Positions 56,890 through 64,000 of a DNA stretch of 64,000 nucleotides are shown piece by piece. The stretch covers positions 43,610 to 107,609 of the forward strand of contig JAZQUV010000030.1 in assembly GCA_045631465.1 (NCBI GenBank), read 5' to 3'. A program made the position numbers and the translations under genes. Numbering within the stretch: the stretch's first letter is position 1; every line of letters begins with the position of its first letter. The stretch is from Aphodosoma sp045631465. GTDB taxonomy: Bacteria; Bacteroidota; Bacteroidia; Bacteroidales; Paludibacteraceae. Below the pieces are notes generated by a model that saw only the letters and a program-made list of their open reading frames with translations, was not told the origin of the DNA and did not search any database.

Positions 56890-57085
56890 TATATTCCAAT
56901 ATATCTGCTGGTTGACAATCCAACTCTTTGCAGATTGCCTCAAGAGTCGAAAATCGAATTGCCTTTGCCTTGCCAGTTTTCAATATCGACAAGTTTGCAA
57001 GTGTTATATCCACCCGCTCCGACAACTCCGAAAGCGACATCTTCCGCTTTGCCAACATCACATCAAGATTAACTATTATCGCCAT
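56879..57085 (-). CDS. XRE family helix-turn-helix regulator
   Basis: A 68-residue Cro/CI-type DNA-binding protein. The HTH spans roughly residues 16-42 (MSLSELSERVDITLANLSIL) and is followed by FSTLEAICKELDCQPADILEY, as in YozG-like small regulators. It is transcribed after a DUF2975 membrane protein gene, with a 36-base gap. Such pairs are common; the small regulator probably controls its own operon. Confidence 0.9.
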   Translation of the reverse strand: MAIIVNLDVMLAKRKMSLSELSERVDITLANLSILKTGKAKAIRFSTLEAICKELDCQPADILEYTES

Positions 57086-57097
57086 TACTTAAAACAA

Positions 57098-57125
57098 TTT
57101 TCAAATTTCAACTTTCAACTTTCAA
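57098..57125. repeat. 7-bp-period array (TTTCAAC type)
   Basis: TTTCAAA, TTTCAAC, TTTCAAC, TTTCAAA; overlaps the stop of the DUF2975 gene. The same unit recurs at 60881-60908. Confidence 0.8.
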
Positions 57126-57787
57126 ATAGTCAAGTCTTGTTCTTCCTTAATTGCTGTCGCCTGACTCAATATCTCGGTAATAACCAAAATCACTAAGCCC
57201 AACACAAAATCGCTCCACTCTATGCAATGACGATAATTCACCGCCAACCCTTCTACATCAATCAAATGTCCAGCCAAATAAGTACGACCAAAATTCCAAG
57301 CAGTCGACACCAACGCCAACACCAAAAACGCAATACCTATATGATTAAGTAACGAGATAATCTTACGTTCAAACACTTGCGTACGCATAAATAGACGCAT
57401 AATTTTCACAAAAACTACAATCACATACACAAAAATAGCTATAATCAAACGGTTCAACCATGTCAACGCATGATACCAAACGTTATGTTTTTCGCTATCT
57501 TCCGCAAACGAATCAGCATATTCGATAACAGAAACGTTGTTTCTTAATATGACCACCGAATCGCCCGAAAGTTTATTCAACGCATTAGGTTCAAGCATAT
57601 TTTCACTCCCATCCATCACCACGTCTATATACAAATGCTCGCGACTTTCCACTTCATTATCAATAATATACTCCACAATATTGTACCCCATTCTCGCCCC
57701 TGTCATAAAGTCAAGTACAAAGTCAGTCACAACCGATGCAAAAAACACAGTTAGCAACAATACGCACAATATCTTAAATCTTTTCAT
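57122..57787 (-). CDS. DUF2975 membrane protein
   Basis: A 221-residue protein with four hydrophobic helices: one at the N-terminus, one near residue 112 (LIIAIFVYVIVVFVKIMRL), one near 148 and one near 197 (VLGLVILVITEILSQA). A roughly 80-residue extracytoplasmic loop follows the first helix. The pattern and the adjacent XRE gene fit the DUF2975 family, of unknown function. Confidence 0.82.
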   Translation of the reverse strand: MKRFKILCVLLLTVFFASVVTDFVLDFMTGARMGYNIVEYIIDNEVESREHLYIDVVMDGSENMLEPNALNKLSGDSVVILRNNVSVIEYADSFAEDSEKHNVWYHALTWLNRLIIAIFVYVIVVFVKIMRLFMRTQVFERKIISLLNHIGIAFLVLALVSTAWNFGRTYLAGHLIDVEGLAVNYRHCIEWSDFVLGLVILVITEILSQATAIKEEQDLTI

Positions 57788-57928
57788 ATATTTTCAGTAA
57801 TAAGGAGTAAGTAATAAGTAGCAAGAAACCTGGATAATACCACCCAACAAAGCCTTACGACTTGCTACTTGCCACTCTACACTAAATTAACATGCAAAGT
57901 AACAAAAAAAATTTCATTTGACCAAATA

Positions 57929-57951
57929 TTTTTATCGTTTTTCGATAAAAA
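57929..57951. promoter_or_regulatory. TTTTTATCG-5-CGATAAAAA inverted repeat, second copy
   Basis: Same 9-bp arms as 50407-50429, here around TTTTT, in the divergent region between DUF2975 and DUF2851. Confidence 0.6.
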
Positions 57952-57998
57952 CAACAAAAAAAACAGACACAACACCCCATACTAATCAAAAAAATCAC

Positions 57999-58006
57999 TA
58001 TCTTTG
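57999..58006 (+). promoter_or_regulatory. Possible -7 box for the DUF2851 gene
   Basis: TATCTTTG fits TAnnTTTG, but no TTTG is found at the -33 position. Confidence 0.4.
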
Positions 58007-58012
58007 CAGAAA

Positions 58013-58047
58013 ATTCCTAACTCCTCATATCTAATTCCTCATTGAAT
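58013..58047. repeat. 7-bp-period array just before the DUF2851 start
   Basis: ATTCCTA, ACTCCTC, ATATCTA, ATTCCTC, ATTGAAT, ending three bases before the ATG at 58051, so it forms most of the translation initiation region. Confidence 0.75.
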
Positions 58048-58050
58048 CCC

Positions 58051-59316
58051 ATGACCGAAAAACTCCTAAACTACATCTGGTTCTGTCGACTATATTTCGA
58101 AGAGCAACAAACCCTACTAGGCGAGCGCGTGCGCATCGTCTCTCCTGGCATACCCAACACCAATGCCGGTCCCGATGCCTTCAATGCCAAAGTCGAAATA
58201 GATGGTCGCCTATGGGCTGGAAATGTGGAGTTTCATGTCCGCGCTAGCGATTGGCATCGCCACAATCACGACGGCAAACACGAGTACGACAACGTCATTC
58301 TTCACGTGGTGTTTGAGGCAGATGAGCAGATATTTACACAAGCCGACAACCCTATCCCAACTATCATCCTACGCTATCCCGAATCTATTCTCAACAAATA
58401 TCAAACTCTAACTCAAAACTCTCTTTTCTGCCCTATTGAGTTTGATAAAATCGACTCGTTTCGCCTAAATCAGTGGATTGACCGCCTACTCATCGAACGC
58501 CTACAGGTGAAAACCGAACGCATCGCACAAATACTCCATGATAGTCAAAACAATTGGGAGCAAGCCTTCTACGTTACGCTCTGTCGCGCCTTTGGTTTTG
58601 GCGTTAATAGCGATGCTATGCAGCAAGTGGCTAAATCATTGCCCCTAAACATAATAATGCACCACCGCGACTCTATCCAACAAATCGAGGCACTACTACT
58701 TGGGCAAGCTGGTTTTCTCAACAACATCGAAAATCCCGATGCCGAAACTGCCCTTTGGCAACGCGAATACAAGTTCTTGAGCCACAAATTCTCGCTCAAG
58801 CCAACCGATGGCGTCTATTTCAAATTCCTCCGCATGCGCCCAGCCTCTTTCCCAACTATGCGTTTGGCACAATTTGCCATGCTACTCCACCGCCACGACC
58901 ACCTCTTCAGCCTAACGCTCAACAATCTCAACATAAAGTCTCTACGCGAAATATTCTCGGTCAAAGCATCACCCTATTGGCAAAATCACTATCGCCTCAC
59001 CTCTCGCACCGAACAACATGGTTGCCAACTCTCCCCTGCTAGCATCGACCTACTCATCATCAACACCGTCGTACCATTTCTCTTCCTCTATGCCCAAGTC
59101 AGTCAAGACTTTGACCTACAAGAGAAAACCCTCGACCTCCTCCACCAACTTCGTGCCGAGCGCAATAGCAAAGTCAACCAATTCACATCCCTCAACTTCC
59201 CATGCCCCGACGCCTACACCTCGCAGGCTCTCATCCAACTCCACGACAACTACTGTCTCCGCAAAGACTGCCTCCGTTGCCAACTCGCCCACCAATATCT
59301 GAAAACAAATCGATAA
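58051..59316 (+). CDS. DUF2851 family protein
   Basis: A 421-residue soluble protein. The conserved N-terminal part reads TNAGPDAFNAKVEIDGRLWA, then GNVEFHVRASDWHRH and YDNVILHVVF, with D, E and H positions that could be a metal or nuclease-like site. The C-terminus has a cysteine cluster (YCLRKDCLRCQ). Function is unknown. The ATG at 58051 (MTEKLLNYIW) is preferred to a TTG three codons upstream. Confidence 0.88.
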   Translation: MTEKLLNYIWFCRLYFEEQQTLLGERVRIVSPGIPNTNAGPDAFNAKVEIDGRLWAGNVEFHVRASDWHRHNHDGKHEYDNVILHVVFEADEQIFTQADNPIPTIILRYPESILNKYQTLTQNSLFCPIEFDKIDSFRLNQWIDRLLIERLQVKTERIAQILHDSQNNWEQAFYVTLCRAFGFGVNSDAMQQVAKSLPLNIIMHHRDSIQQIEALLLGQAGFLNNIENPDAETALWQREYKFLSHKFSLKPTDGVYFKFLRMRPASFPTMRLAQFAMLLHRHDHLFSLTLNNLNIKSLREIFSVKASPYWQNHYRLTSRTEQHGCQLSPASIDLLIINTVVPFLFLYAQVSQDFDLQEKTLDLLHQLRAERNSKVNQFTSLNFPCPDAYTSQALIQLHDNYCLRKDCLRCQLAHQYLKTNR

Positions 59317-59367
59317 AAATCAATACCACACAACATTTAATTTTGTTTGCATAATTTATTTTTATAT

Positions 59368-59398
59368 TTTGTCAATTCAAAAAAAAGCAGTATATTTG
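59368..59398 (+). promoter_or_regulatory. Promoter of the DUF4143 ATPase gene
   Basis: TTTG at 59368-59371, a 19-base gap, then TATATTTG at 59391-59398. Confidence 0.75.
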
Positions 59399-59405
59399 CA
59401 CTGCA

Positions 59406-59466
59406 ATTCCGAAAATTACAGTAATATTCGGAGTATCACTCCAAAAATTACACGATTTTTCGGAAT
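59406..59466 (+). promoter_or_regulatory. Structured leader of the DUF4143 ATPase gene
   Basis: ATTCCGAAAA (59406-59415) pairs with TTTTCGGAAT (59457-59466), enclosing a smaller stem GGAGT-ATC-ACTCC (59430-59442). It lies between the promoter and the start, so it would fold in the mRNA leader. Confidence 0.5.
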
Positions 59467-59504
59467 AACTAAATAAACTAACAAAAACTAACACACTGAT
59501 AATC

Positions 59505-60662
59505 ATGTATAATCGCATAGTTTCATTTGAAAACTTAGAAGACGATAGTATTTTTCTATTCGGAGCTCGTCAGACTGGCAAATCAACACTGCTACAAATG
59601 CGTTATCCAGAAGCAATCTATTATGATTTACTAGAACGCAGTACATTTGAAAGACTACAACGCAATCCTGCATTATTAGAGCAAGAATTGGCAATACACC
59701 CCGACAATACATTAATCATTATTGATGAACTTCCACTCCTACCTATACTTTTAGACCAAATACATCGATTGATTGTGCGCAAAAATATGCGTTTTATCCT
59801 CACAGGTAGTAGTGCACGCAAACTCAAACGCCAAGGCATAAACACCCTCGGTGGACGAGCTATGCTACGCACATTATACCCACTGGTTAGTGCCGAAATA
59901 CCTGATTTTGACTTAAATAAAGCCATTAATCAAGGATTATTACCCCGTCACTATATGGCAAAACCAGCTGTAGCACGAGAACGACTAAAAGCATACATAT
60001 CTGTTTATCTCAAAGAAGAAATCAAAGCTGAATCTTTAGTACGCAACCTACAAACCTTCAATCGCTTTCTTGAAATTGCAGCACTTACCAATGGCGAAAT
60101 GGTCAATTACTCAAATATTGCAAACGATTGTGGCATAGACAGTAAAACCGTAAAAGAATATTTTGCAATATTAGAAGAAACTCATATTGGATATATGATT
60201 CCTGCATATCAAAAAGTAGTAAAACGCAAATTGCGTCAGGCTCCACGCTTCTATTATTTTGATGTGGCTATCCCTAATTATCTACTCTCTCGATACAACT
60301 TACAACAAGGTTCAACTGACTTTGGACACGCATTTGAACATTTACTCATACAAGAACTTATTGCCTACATGGGTTATAATCAATACGAAAATCAACTCAG
60401 TTATTGGCACACATACCAAGATCAAGAAGTAGATGCAGTATTAGGTGACGCAAAAGTAGCTATTGAATTCAAATCAACAACCGAAGTACAAAAACGACAT
60501 CTCTCTGGACTAAAAGCATTTAAAGAAGAACACAATGATGCACGTCTAATTATTGTTTCATTAGACTCTAAACGCCGTCTATTAAACGATGTAGAAATTA
60601 TCCCTGCAACTGAATTTTTACAAGACTTATGGCAAGGCAAAATCTACACCTCAGAGTATTAA
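59505..60662 (+). CDS. AAA ATPase with DUF4143 domain
   Basis: A 385-residue protein with Walker A GARQTGKST (residues 20-28), Walker B LIIIDELPLLP and sensor FILTGSSARKLKR. A central winged-helix-like part (MVNYSNIANDCGIDSKTVKE) follows, then a C-terminal DUF4143 domain with a nuclease-like fold (QEVDAVLGDAKVAIEFKS). These are abundant in Bacteroidota as stand-alone, often mobile or variable genes; their role is unknown. It has its own promoter and structured leader. Confidence 0.9.
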   Translation: MYNRIVSFENLEDDSIFLFGARQTGKSTLLQMRYPEAIYYDLLERSTFERLQRNPALLEQELAIHPDNTLIIIDELPLLPILLDQIHRLIVRKNMRFILTGSSARKLKRQGINTLGGRAMLRTLYPLVSAEIPDFDLNKAINQGLLPRHYMAKPAVARERLKAYISVYLKEEIKAESLVRNLQTFNRFLEIAALTNGEMVNYSNIANDCGIDSKTVKEYFAILEETHIGYMIPAYQKVVKRKLRQAPRFYYFDVAIPNYLLSRYNLQQGSTDFGHAFEHLLIQELIAYMGYNQYENQLSYWHTYQDQEVDAVLGDAKVAIEFKSTTEVQKRHLSGLKAFKEEHNDARLIIVSLDSKRRLLNDVEIIPATEFLQDLWQGKIYTSEY

Positions 60663-60762
60663 TTCTCAATCGACAATCTTAAATTAAACCACAAAAAAAG
60701 GCAACAAACAACACATACTCTCCAACCTCACGCCCCATATTTCACAATCCAACTTTTTTTTG

Positions 60763-60770
60763 TAACTTTG
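60763..60770 (+). promoter_or_regulatory. Possible -7 box upstream of prfC
   Basis: TAACTTTG fits TAnnTTTG; the -33 element is not clear. The leader would be about 135 bases and contains the palindrome and 7-bp array. Confidence 0.4.
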
Positions 60771-60856
60771 CAGTTTCATATAATCAATGACTAATTATCA
60801 TTAGTCAACAAACATAAATCACTGATTATAATAATCTTTCAACCTATTGGTTGATA

Positions 60857-60876
60857 GGACGTAGCACGCTGCGTCC
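60857..60876. repeat. GGACG-type palindrome upstream of prfC
   Basis: GGACGTAGC, AC, GCTGCGTCC with one wobble pair; related to the palindrome inside rnpA at 24438, with the same flanking CTAC. Confidence 0.7.
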
Positions 60877-60880
60877 CTAC

Positions 60881-60908
60881 TTTCAACTTTCAACTTTCAA
60901 CTTTCAAC
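60881..60908. repeat. 7-bp-period array (TTTCAAC), four perfect units, before prfC
   Basis: Four identical units end four bases before the prfC ATG. Changes in unit number would alter the translation initiation region. Confidence 0.88.
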
Positions 60909-60912
60909 TCGT

Positions 60913-62484
60913 ATGTACGAAAACGAAATTAACCGCCGACGCACCTTTGCGATTATCTCTCACCCCGATGCTGGTAAAACTACTCTCACCGAAAAACTCC
61001 TTCTCTTCGGTGGTGCTATCCACGTGGCTGGTGCTGTGAAATCAAATAAAATCAAGAAAACTGCTACTTCCGACTGGATGGAAATCGAGAAACAACGTGG
61101 TATCTCGGTTGCTACTTCGGTGATGGGCTTCGAATATCGCGACTTCAAAATCAATATCCTCGACACCCCTGGTCACCAGGATTTTGCCGAAGACACTTTC
61201 CGCACACTCACTGCCGTCGATAGCGTTATCATCGTGGTCGACTCGGCCAAAGGTGTCGAAGCGCAAACTCGCAAACTCATGCAAGTCTGCACAATGCGCA
61301 AAACTCCTGTGATGATTTTCGTCAACAAAATGGACCGCGAGGGTAAGAACCCATTCGACCTCCTCGACGAACTCGAAGCCGAACTCGGCATCAAGGTGCG
61401 CCCTCTCTCTTGGCCTATCAACTCAGGCATCAAATTCAAAGGCGTTTACAACATATATCAAGACAAACTCAACCTCTATACTCCTAACAAACAAAAGGTT
61501 TCTGAGACTATCGCAGTTGATATCAACTCTGCCGACTTCGACAATATGGTGGGCGAAGAGGATGCAGAACAACTCCGCAACGATATCGAACTCATCGATG
61601 GCGTCTACGACCCATTCGATGTGAAGGACTACCTCGCTGCCGACGTGGCACCTGTATTCTTCGGTTCGGCCCTCAACACATTCGGTGTGAAAGAGTTGCT
61701 CGACTGTTTCGTAGATATCGCACCAGCACCACTACCAGTCGATGCCGTTGAGCGCACTGTCGATCCTCACGAAGAGCCATTCACTGGGTTTGTGTTTAAA
61801 ATCCATGCCAATATGGACCCTAACCACCGCTCTTGTATTGCCTTCGTGAAAATCTGTTCGGGCAAATTCGAGCGTAACGTCAACTACAAACACATGCGCC
61901 TTGGCAAACAATTCCGTTTCTCTGCTCCTACTGCCTTCATGGCTCAGAAGAAAGAGACTGTCGATGAAGCCTATGCTGGCGATATTATCGGTCTTCCTGA
62001 CACAGGTAACTTCAAGATTGGCGACACCCTCACTTCGGGCGAAAACCTCCACTTCAAAGGCCTTCCAAGCTTCTCGCCTGAGATGTTCAAATACATCGAG
62101 AATGCCGACCCTATGAAGACTAAACAACTCCAAAAAGGTATCGACCAACTCATGGGCGAAGGTGTAGCTCAGGTGTTTACTCATCAAAACAACAACCGCA
62201 AAATTATCGGTACCGTAGGTCAACTCCAATTCGAGGTAATCGAGTACCGCCTCCTCCACGAGTATGGCGCACAATGCCGTTGGGAGCCTATGTCGCTCTT
62301 CAAAGCATGTTGGATTGAGTCCGACGACCAAGCCGAACTCGAAAACTTCAAACGCCGCAAGTTCCAATACATGGCAAAAGACAAAGATGGTCGCGACGTA
62401 TTCCTCGCCGAGAGCGGATACCTACTACAAATGGCACAATCCGACTTCCCAAAAATCCGCTTCCACTTCACATCCGAATTCTAA
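60913..62484 (+). CDS. prfC: Peptide chain release factor 3
   Basis: A GTPase that recycles RF1 and RF2 after termination. The 523-residue protein has all G motifs: SHPDAGKTTLTEK, RGISVATSVM, LDTPGHQDFAEDT and FVNKMDREG. The RF3-specific ending RKFQYMAKDKDGRDVFLAES and the aspartate-rich middle (VDPHEEPFTGFVFKIHANMD) distinguish it from EF-G. Codon bias is that of a well-expressed gene. Confidence 0.97.
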   Translation: MYENEINRRRTFAIISHPDAGKTTLTEKLLLFGGAIHVAGAVKSNKIKKTATSDWMEIEKQRGISVATSVMGFEYRDFKINILDTPGHQDFAEDTFRTLTAVDSVIIVVDSAKGVEAQTRKLMQVCTMRKTPVMIFVNKMDREGKNPFDLLDELEAELGIKVRPLSWPINSGIKFKGVYNIYQDKLNLYTPNKQKVSETIAVDINSADFDNMVGEEDAEQLRNDIELIDGVYDPFDVKDYLAADVAPVFFGSALNTFGVKELLDCFVDIAPAPLPVDAVERTVDPHEEPFTGFVFKIHANMDPNHRSCIAFVKICSGKFERNVNYKHMRLGKQFRFSAPTAFMAQKKETVDEAYAGDIIGLPDTGNFKIGDTLTSGENLHFKGLPSFSPEMFKYIENADPMKTKQLQKGIDQLMGEGVAQVFTHQNNNRKIIGTVGQLQFEVIEYRLLHEYGAQCRWEPMSLFKACWIESDDQAELENFKRRKFQYMAKDKDGRDVFLAESGYLLQMAQSDFPKIRFHFTSEF

Positions 62485-62501
62485 TTCACTCACATACACA
62501 C

Positions 62502-62535
62502 AAAGAGCTCAGCACCAACCATGCCGAGCTCTTTT
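62502..62535 (+). terminator. Intrinsic terminator of prfC
   Basis: AAAGAGCTCAGC pairs with GCCGAGCTCTTT (one mismatch), followed by a T run. It can also serve the convergent gene. Confidence 0.88.
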
Positions 62536-62561
62536 TTTATATTCAACCAATCAATCTATAA

Positions 62562-63527
62562 TCACCACCCAAACGGATGTTTTGCCAATGGCAATGCTGC
62601 CAATGGATGATAATCGCCTTTCAAACCAATAGGTTGGGCATTGCGAATGTCATACACCGTGTTGATAGCCATGCGCGCATCTTCAATGCCAAAACCACCA
62701 CCCGACAAAATATCACGATAACTCTCTGTATGCAATTCTGTGAAGCCTTCGCTGAATTCAAACGCCTCGCCATCAATATTTATCAAACGGAACGTGCGCT
62801 TCTCGCCCTGCACAGCATTCTCTGGCAAATTGTCGGCATTGATACTGAGGAAATAACGCACACGCGCCTTCTCCAACTCAAGATATCCCGCCACACGGTC
62901 GTGCGACGCCACATGCACCACATTACGTGTCACCTTGCCAAACACCCATTGCAACATATCGTAGAAGTGCACCCCGATGTTCGTCGCCACACCCCCACTC
63001 TTGCGCACATCGCCCTTCCAACTGGTGTAGTACCAATTGCCTCGCGAGGTGATATATGTCAAATCTACGTCATACACCTTATCTTTCGGTCCCGCATCAA
63101 TCTTCGCTTTTAAGTCACGAATCGACTGATGCAAACGTAGTTGAAGTATAGTGTACACCCTCTTGCCTGTCTCGCGCTCCACCTCTTGCAATGCATCCAC
63201 ATTCCACGGATTTAGCACCAAAGGCTTCTCGCAAATCACGTCAGCCCCAAGGCGCAACCCATAGCGCATATGGGCATCGTGCAAGTAGTTTGGCGTACAA
63301 ATACTCACAAAGTCGATAGCATTACCCGTGCGATGCAATTTAGTGCAATGGCGGTCAAACAACTCCTGTTCGGTAAAAAACGCCGCATCAGGGAAATACG
63401 AATCCATAATTCCCACACTATCAAACTTATCATACGCCGCAACCAATCGATTGCCCGTATCTTTAATAGCTCTCAAATGTCGTGGCGCAATATACCCCGC
63501 CACCCCAATCAATGCAAAATTTTTCAT
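62562..63527 (-). CDS. wbpB: WbpB-like UDP-GlcNAcA 3-dehydrogenase (Gfo/Idh/MocA family)
   Basis: A 321-residue NAD-dependent oxidoreductase. The start FALIGVAGYIAPRHLRAIKD, the motif YFPDAAFFTEQELFDRH, CTPNYLHDAHMRYGL and CEKPLVLNPWN follow WbpB/WlbA closely. That enzyme oxidises UDP-N-acetylglucosaminuronate at C3 on the way to di-acetamido-uronic acid sugars of LPS. No wbpA, wbpD or wbpE is adjacent in the window. An 8-bp-period palindrome begins 12 bases upstream of the start. Confidence 0.88.
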   Translation of the reverse strand: MKNFALIGVAGYIAPRHLRAIKDTGNRLVAAYDKFDSVGIMDSYFPDAAFFTEQELFDRHCTKLHRTGNAIDFVSICTPNYLHDAHMRYGLRLGADVICEKPLVLNPWNVDALQEVERETGKRVYTILQLRLHQSIRDLKAKIDAGPKDKVYDVDLTYITSRGNWYYTSWKGDVRKSGGVATNIGVHFYDMLQWVFGKVTRNVVHVASHDRVAGYLELEKARVRYFLSINADNLPENAVQGEKRTFRLINIDGEAFEFSEGFTELHTESYRDILSGGGFGIEDARMAINTVYDIRNAQPIGLKGDYHPLAALPLAKHPFGW

Positions 63528-63538
63528 AATATTTTTTT

Positions 63539-63637
63539 TAAGACAAAAGAACAGAAGAACAGAATTATTATTACCCTTATCTTTTTTTAAAACAGAAGAG
63601 TTTAAATTTATGTTATTTTGCTATTTTGCCTTCTTAT
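63539..63637. repeat. Imperfect palindrome with 8-bp-period arms (copy 4)
   Basis: The left arm contains AGACAAAAGAACAGAAGAAC and the right arm ATGTTATTTTGCTATTTTGC. The loop is longer than in the other copies. Confidence 0.6.
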
Positions 63638-63784
63638 TTATTTTTATCTTTTTGTTGGTGTATCTAAACGGTATTTTCACTCTGCTCAAGATTTTTGCTT
63701 CACTCGCATAATAAACAAACTCCTTCTGCTCTCGTTTATTGCAAAAAGTCTACAGTCAGCTTTTTTTTGTCTCTATGTTTTTAA

Positions 63785-63870
63785 GTCCCGTAGGGACGAT
63801 ATATTACAGACAGGGGTGTAAACCCCTGATAAACGTATCACACACAACATAAACCCCGTAGGGTAGGGTG
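63785..63870. repeat. REP-like double hairpin
   Basis: GTCCCGTAGGGAC (63785-63797) and CAGGGGT-GTAA-ACCCCTG (63811-63828), followed by a second CCCGTAGGG. The rest of 63640-64000 shows no gene. Confidence 0.7.
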
Positions 63871-64000
63871 CTCAAAATATAGGTCAAAAAAAAGAGCCAG
63901 TAGATAATGCTTTAATTCGTTTGCAAACTAGATTTTGAGGTAAATTATTTTTTGACCATTCATTTAATTGTTTCTTTTTTATATTTTCGATGCGTTCTTT

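Noticed and set aside
1..64000. tRNA, rRNA, riboswitch and integrase-type attachment sites
   Set aside because: I looked for clover-leaf-like stems, CCA ends and integrase genes in the gaps and saw none; covariance-model searches could still find a small RNA, for example in the rplS leader.

Overview
The window looks like chromosomal DNA of a Bacteroidales bacterium (phylum Bacteroidota). The evidence is several promoters of the Bacteroidota type (TTTG or TTG, about 20 bases, then TAnnTTTG), long secreted proteins with type IX secretion (T9SS)-like C-terminal tails, and families typical of the group (DUF4271, DUF2851, a long DERA, a lipoprotein starting CANRGGGPQGGPKDTTPP, and a WbpB-like dehydrogenase). 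No rRNA, tRNA, phage or CRISPR array was seen.

Layout. 1-7,060 (+): the end of rnr, a C_GCAxxG_C_C redox protein, dtd, deoC, a VanZ-like protein, dprA, an Ig-like lipoprotein and a sigma-54-type response regulator, closed by a bidirectional terminator. 7,120-15,620 (-): an AmpG-like permease, a SpoIID/LytB protein and a HIT-like DUF4922 protein (a likely cell-wall recycling group), a small membrane protein, hutI and uvrA. 15,980-16,670 (+): a TonB protein. 16,740-17,990: a gene-free block of short repeats and hairpins next to rplS (-). 18,490-21,740: a TPR/helix-turn-helix lipoprotein facing a small outer membrane protein across a region with two TGTGA palindromes, then a secreted protein. 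21,740-23,000: a second repeat block, followed by a 5'-truncated DUF1016 nuclease. 23,930-32,300 (-): yidD, rnpA, hemD, DUF4271, DUF486, cinA, a RelA/SpoT enzyme with a decayed hydrolase site, and an M6 metalloprotease. 32,360-33,930: a REP-associated transposase flanked by twelve 75-bp repeat units. 33,940-50,200 (-): an AI-2E-type transporter, then about 15 kb of three large surface or secreted proteins. 50,550-56,730: two M16 peptidases tail to tail. 56,880-63,530: an XRE regulator with DUF2975, DUF2851, a DUF4143 ATPase, prfC and wbpB.

The genes are mostly housekeeping and envelope genes. The large secreted proteins, the M6 and M16 peptidases, TonB and wbpB fit a T9SS-bearing outer membrane; WbpB-type sugars are known in Porphyromonas to build the A-LPS that anchors T9SS cargo.

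The most unusual content is a dense population of short repeats that are not classical insertion sequences: (i) 22-28 bp palindromes with GACGCAAT-type arms, two of which are read in frame inside rnpA and cinA and encode the same peptide VETQYIAS; (ii) arrays with an exact 7-bp period but many different 7-mers, placed at gene ends, just before starts and inside genes; (iii) imperfect palindromes with 8-bp-period arms lying 5-13 bp upstream of four different start codons; (iv) the transposase/75-bp repeat locus; and (v) two mosaic blocks of small GAA- and GCA-loop hairpins. Together they suggest active small-repeat systems that shape gene boundaries and even protein sequences.
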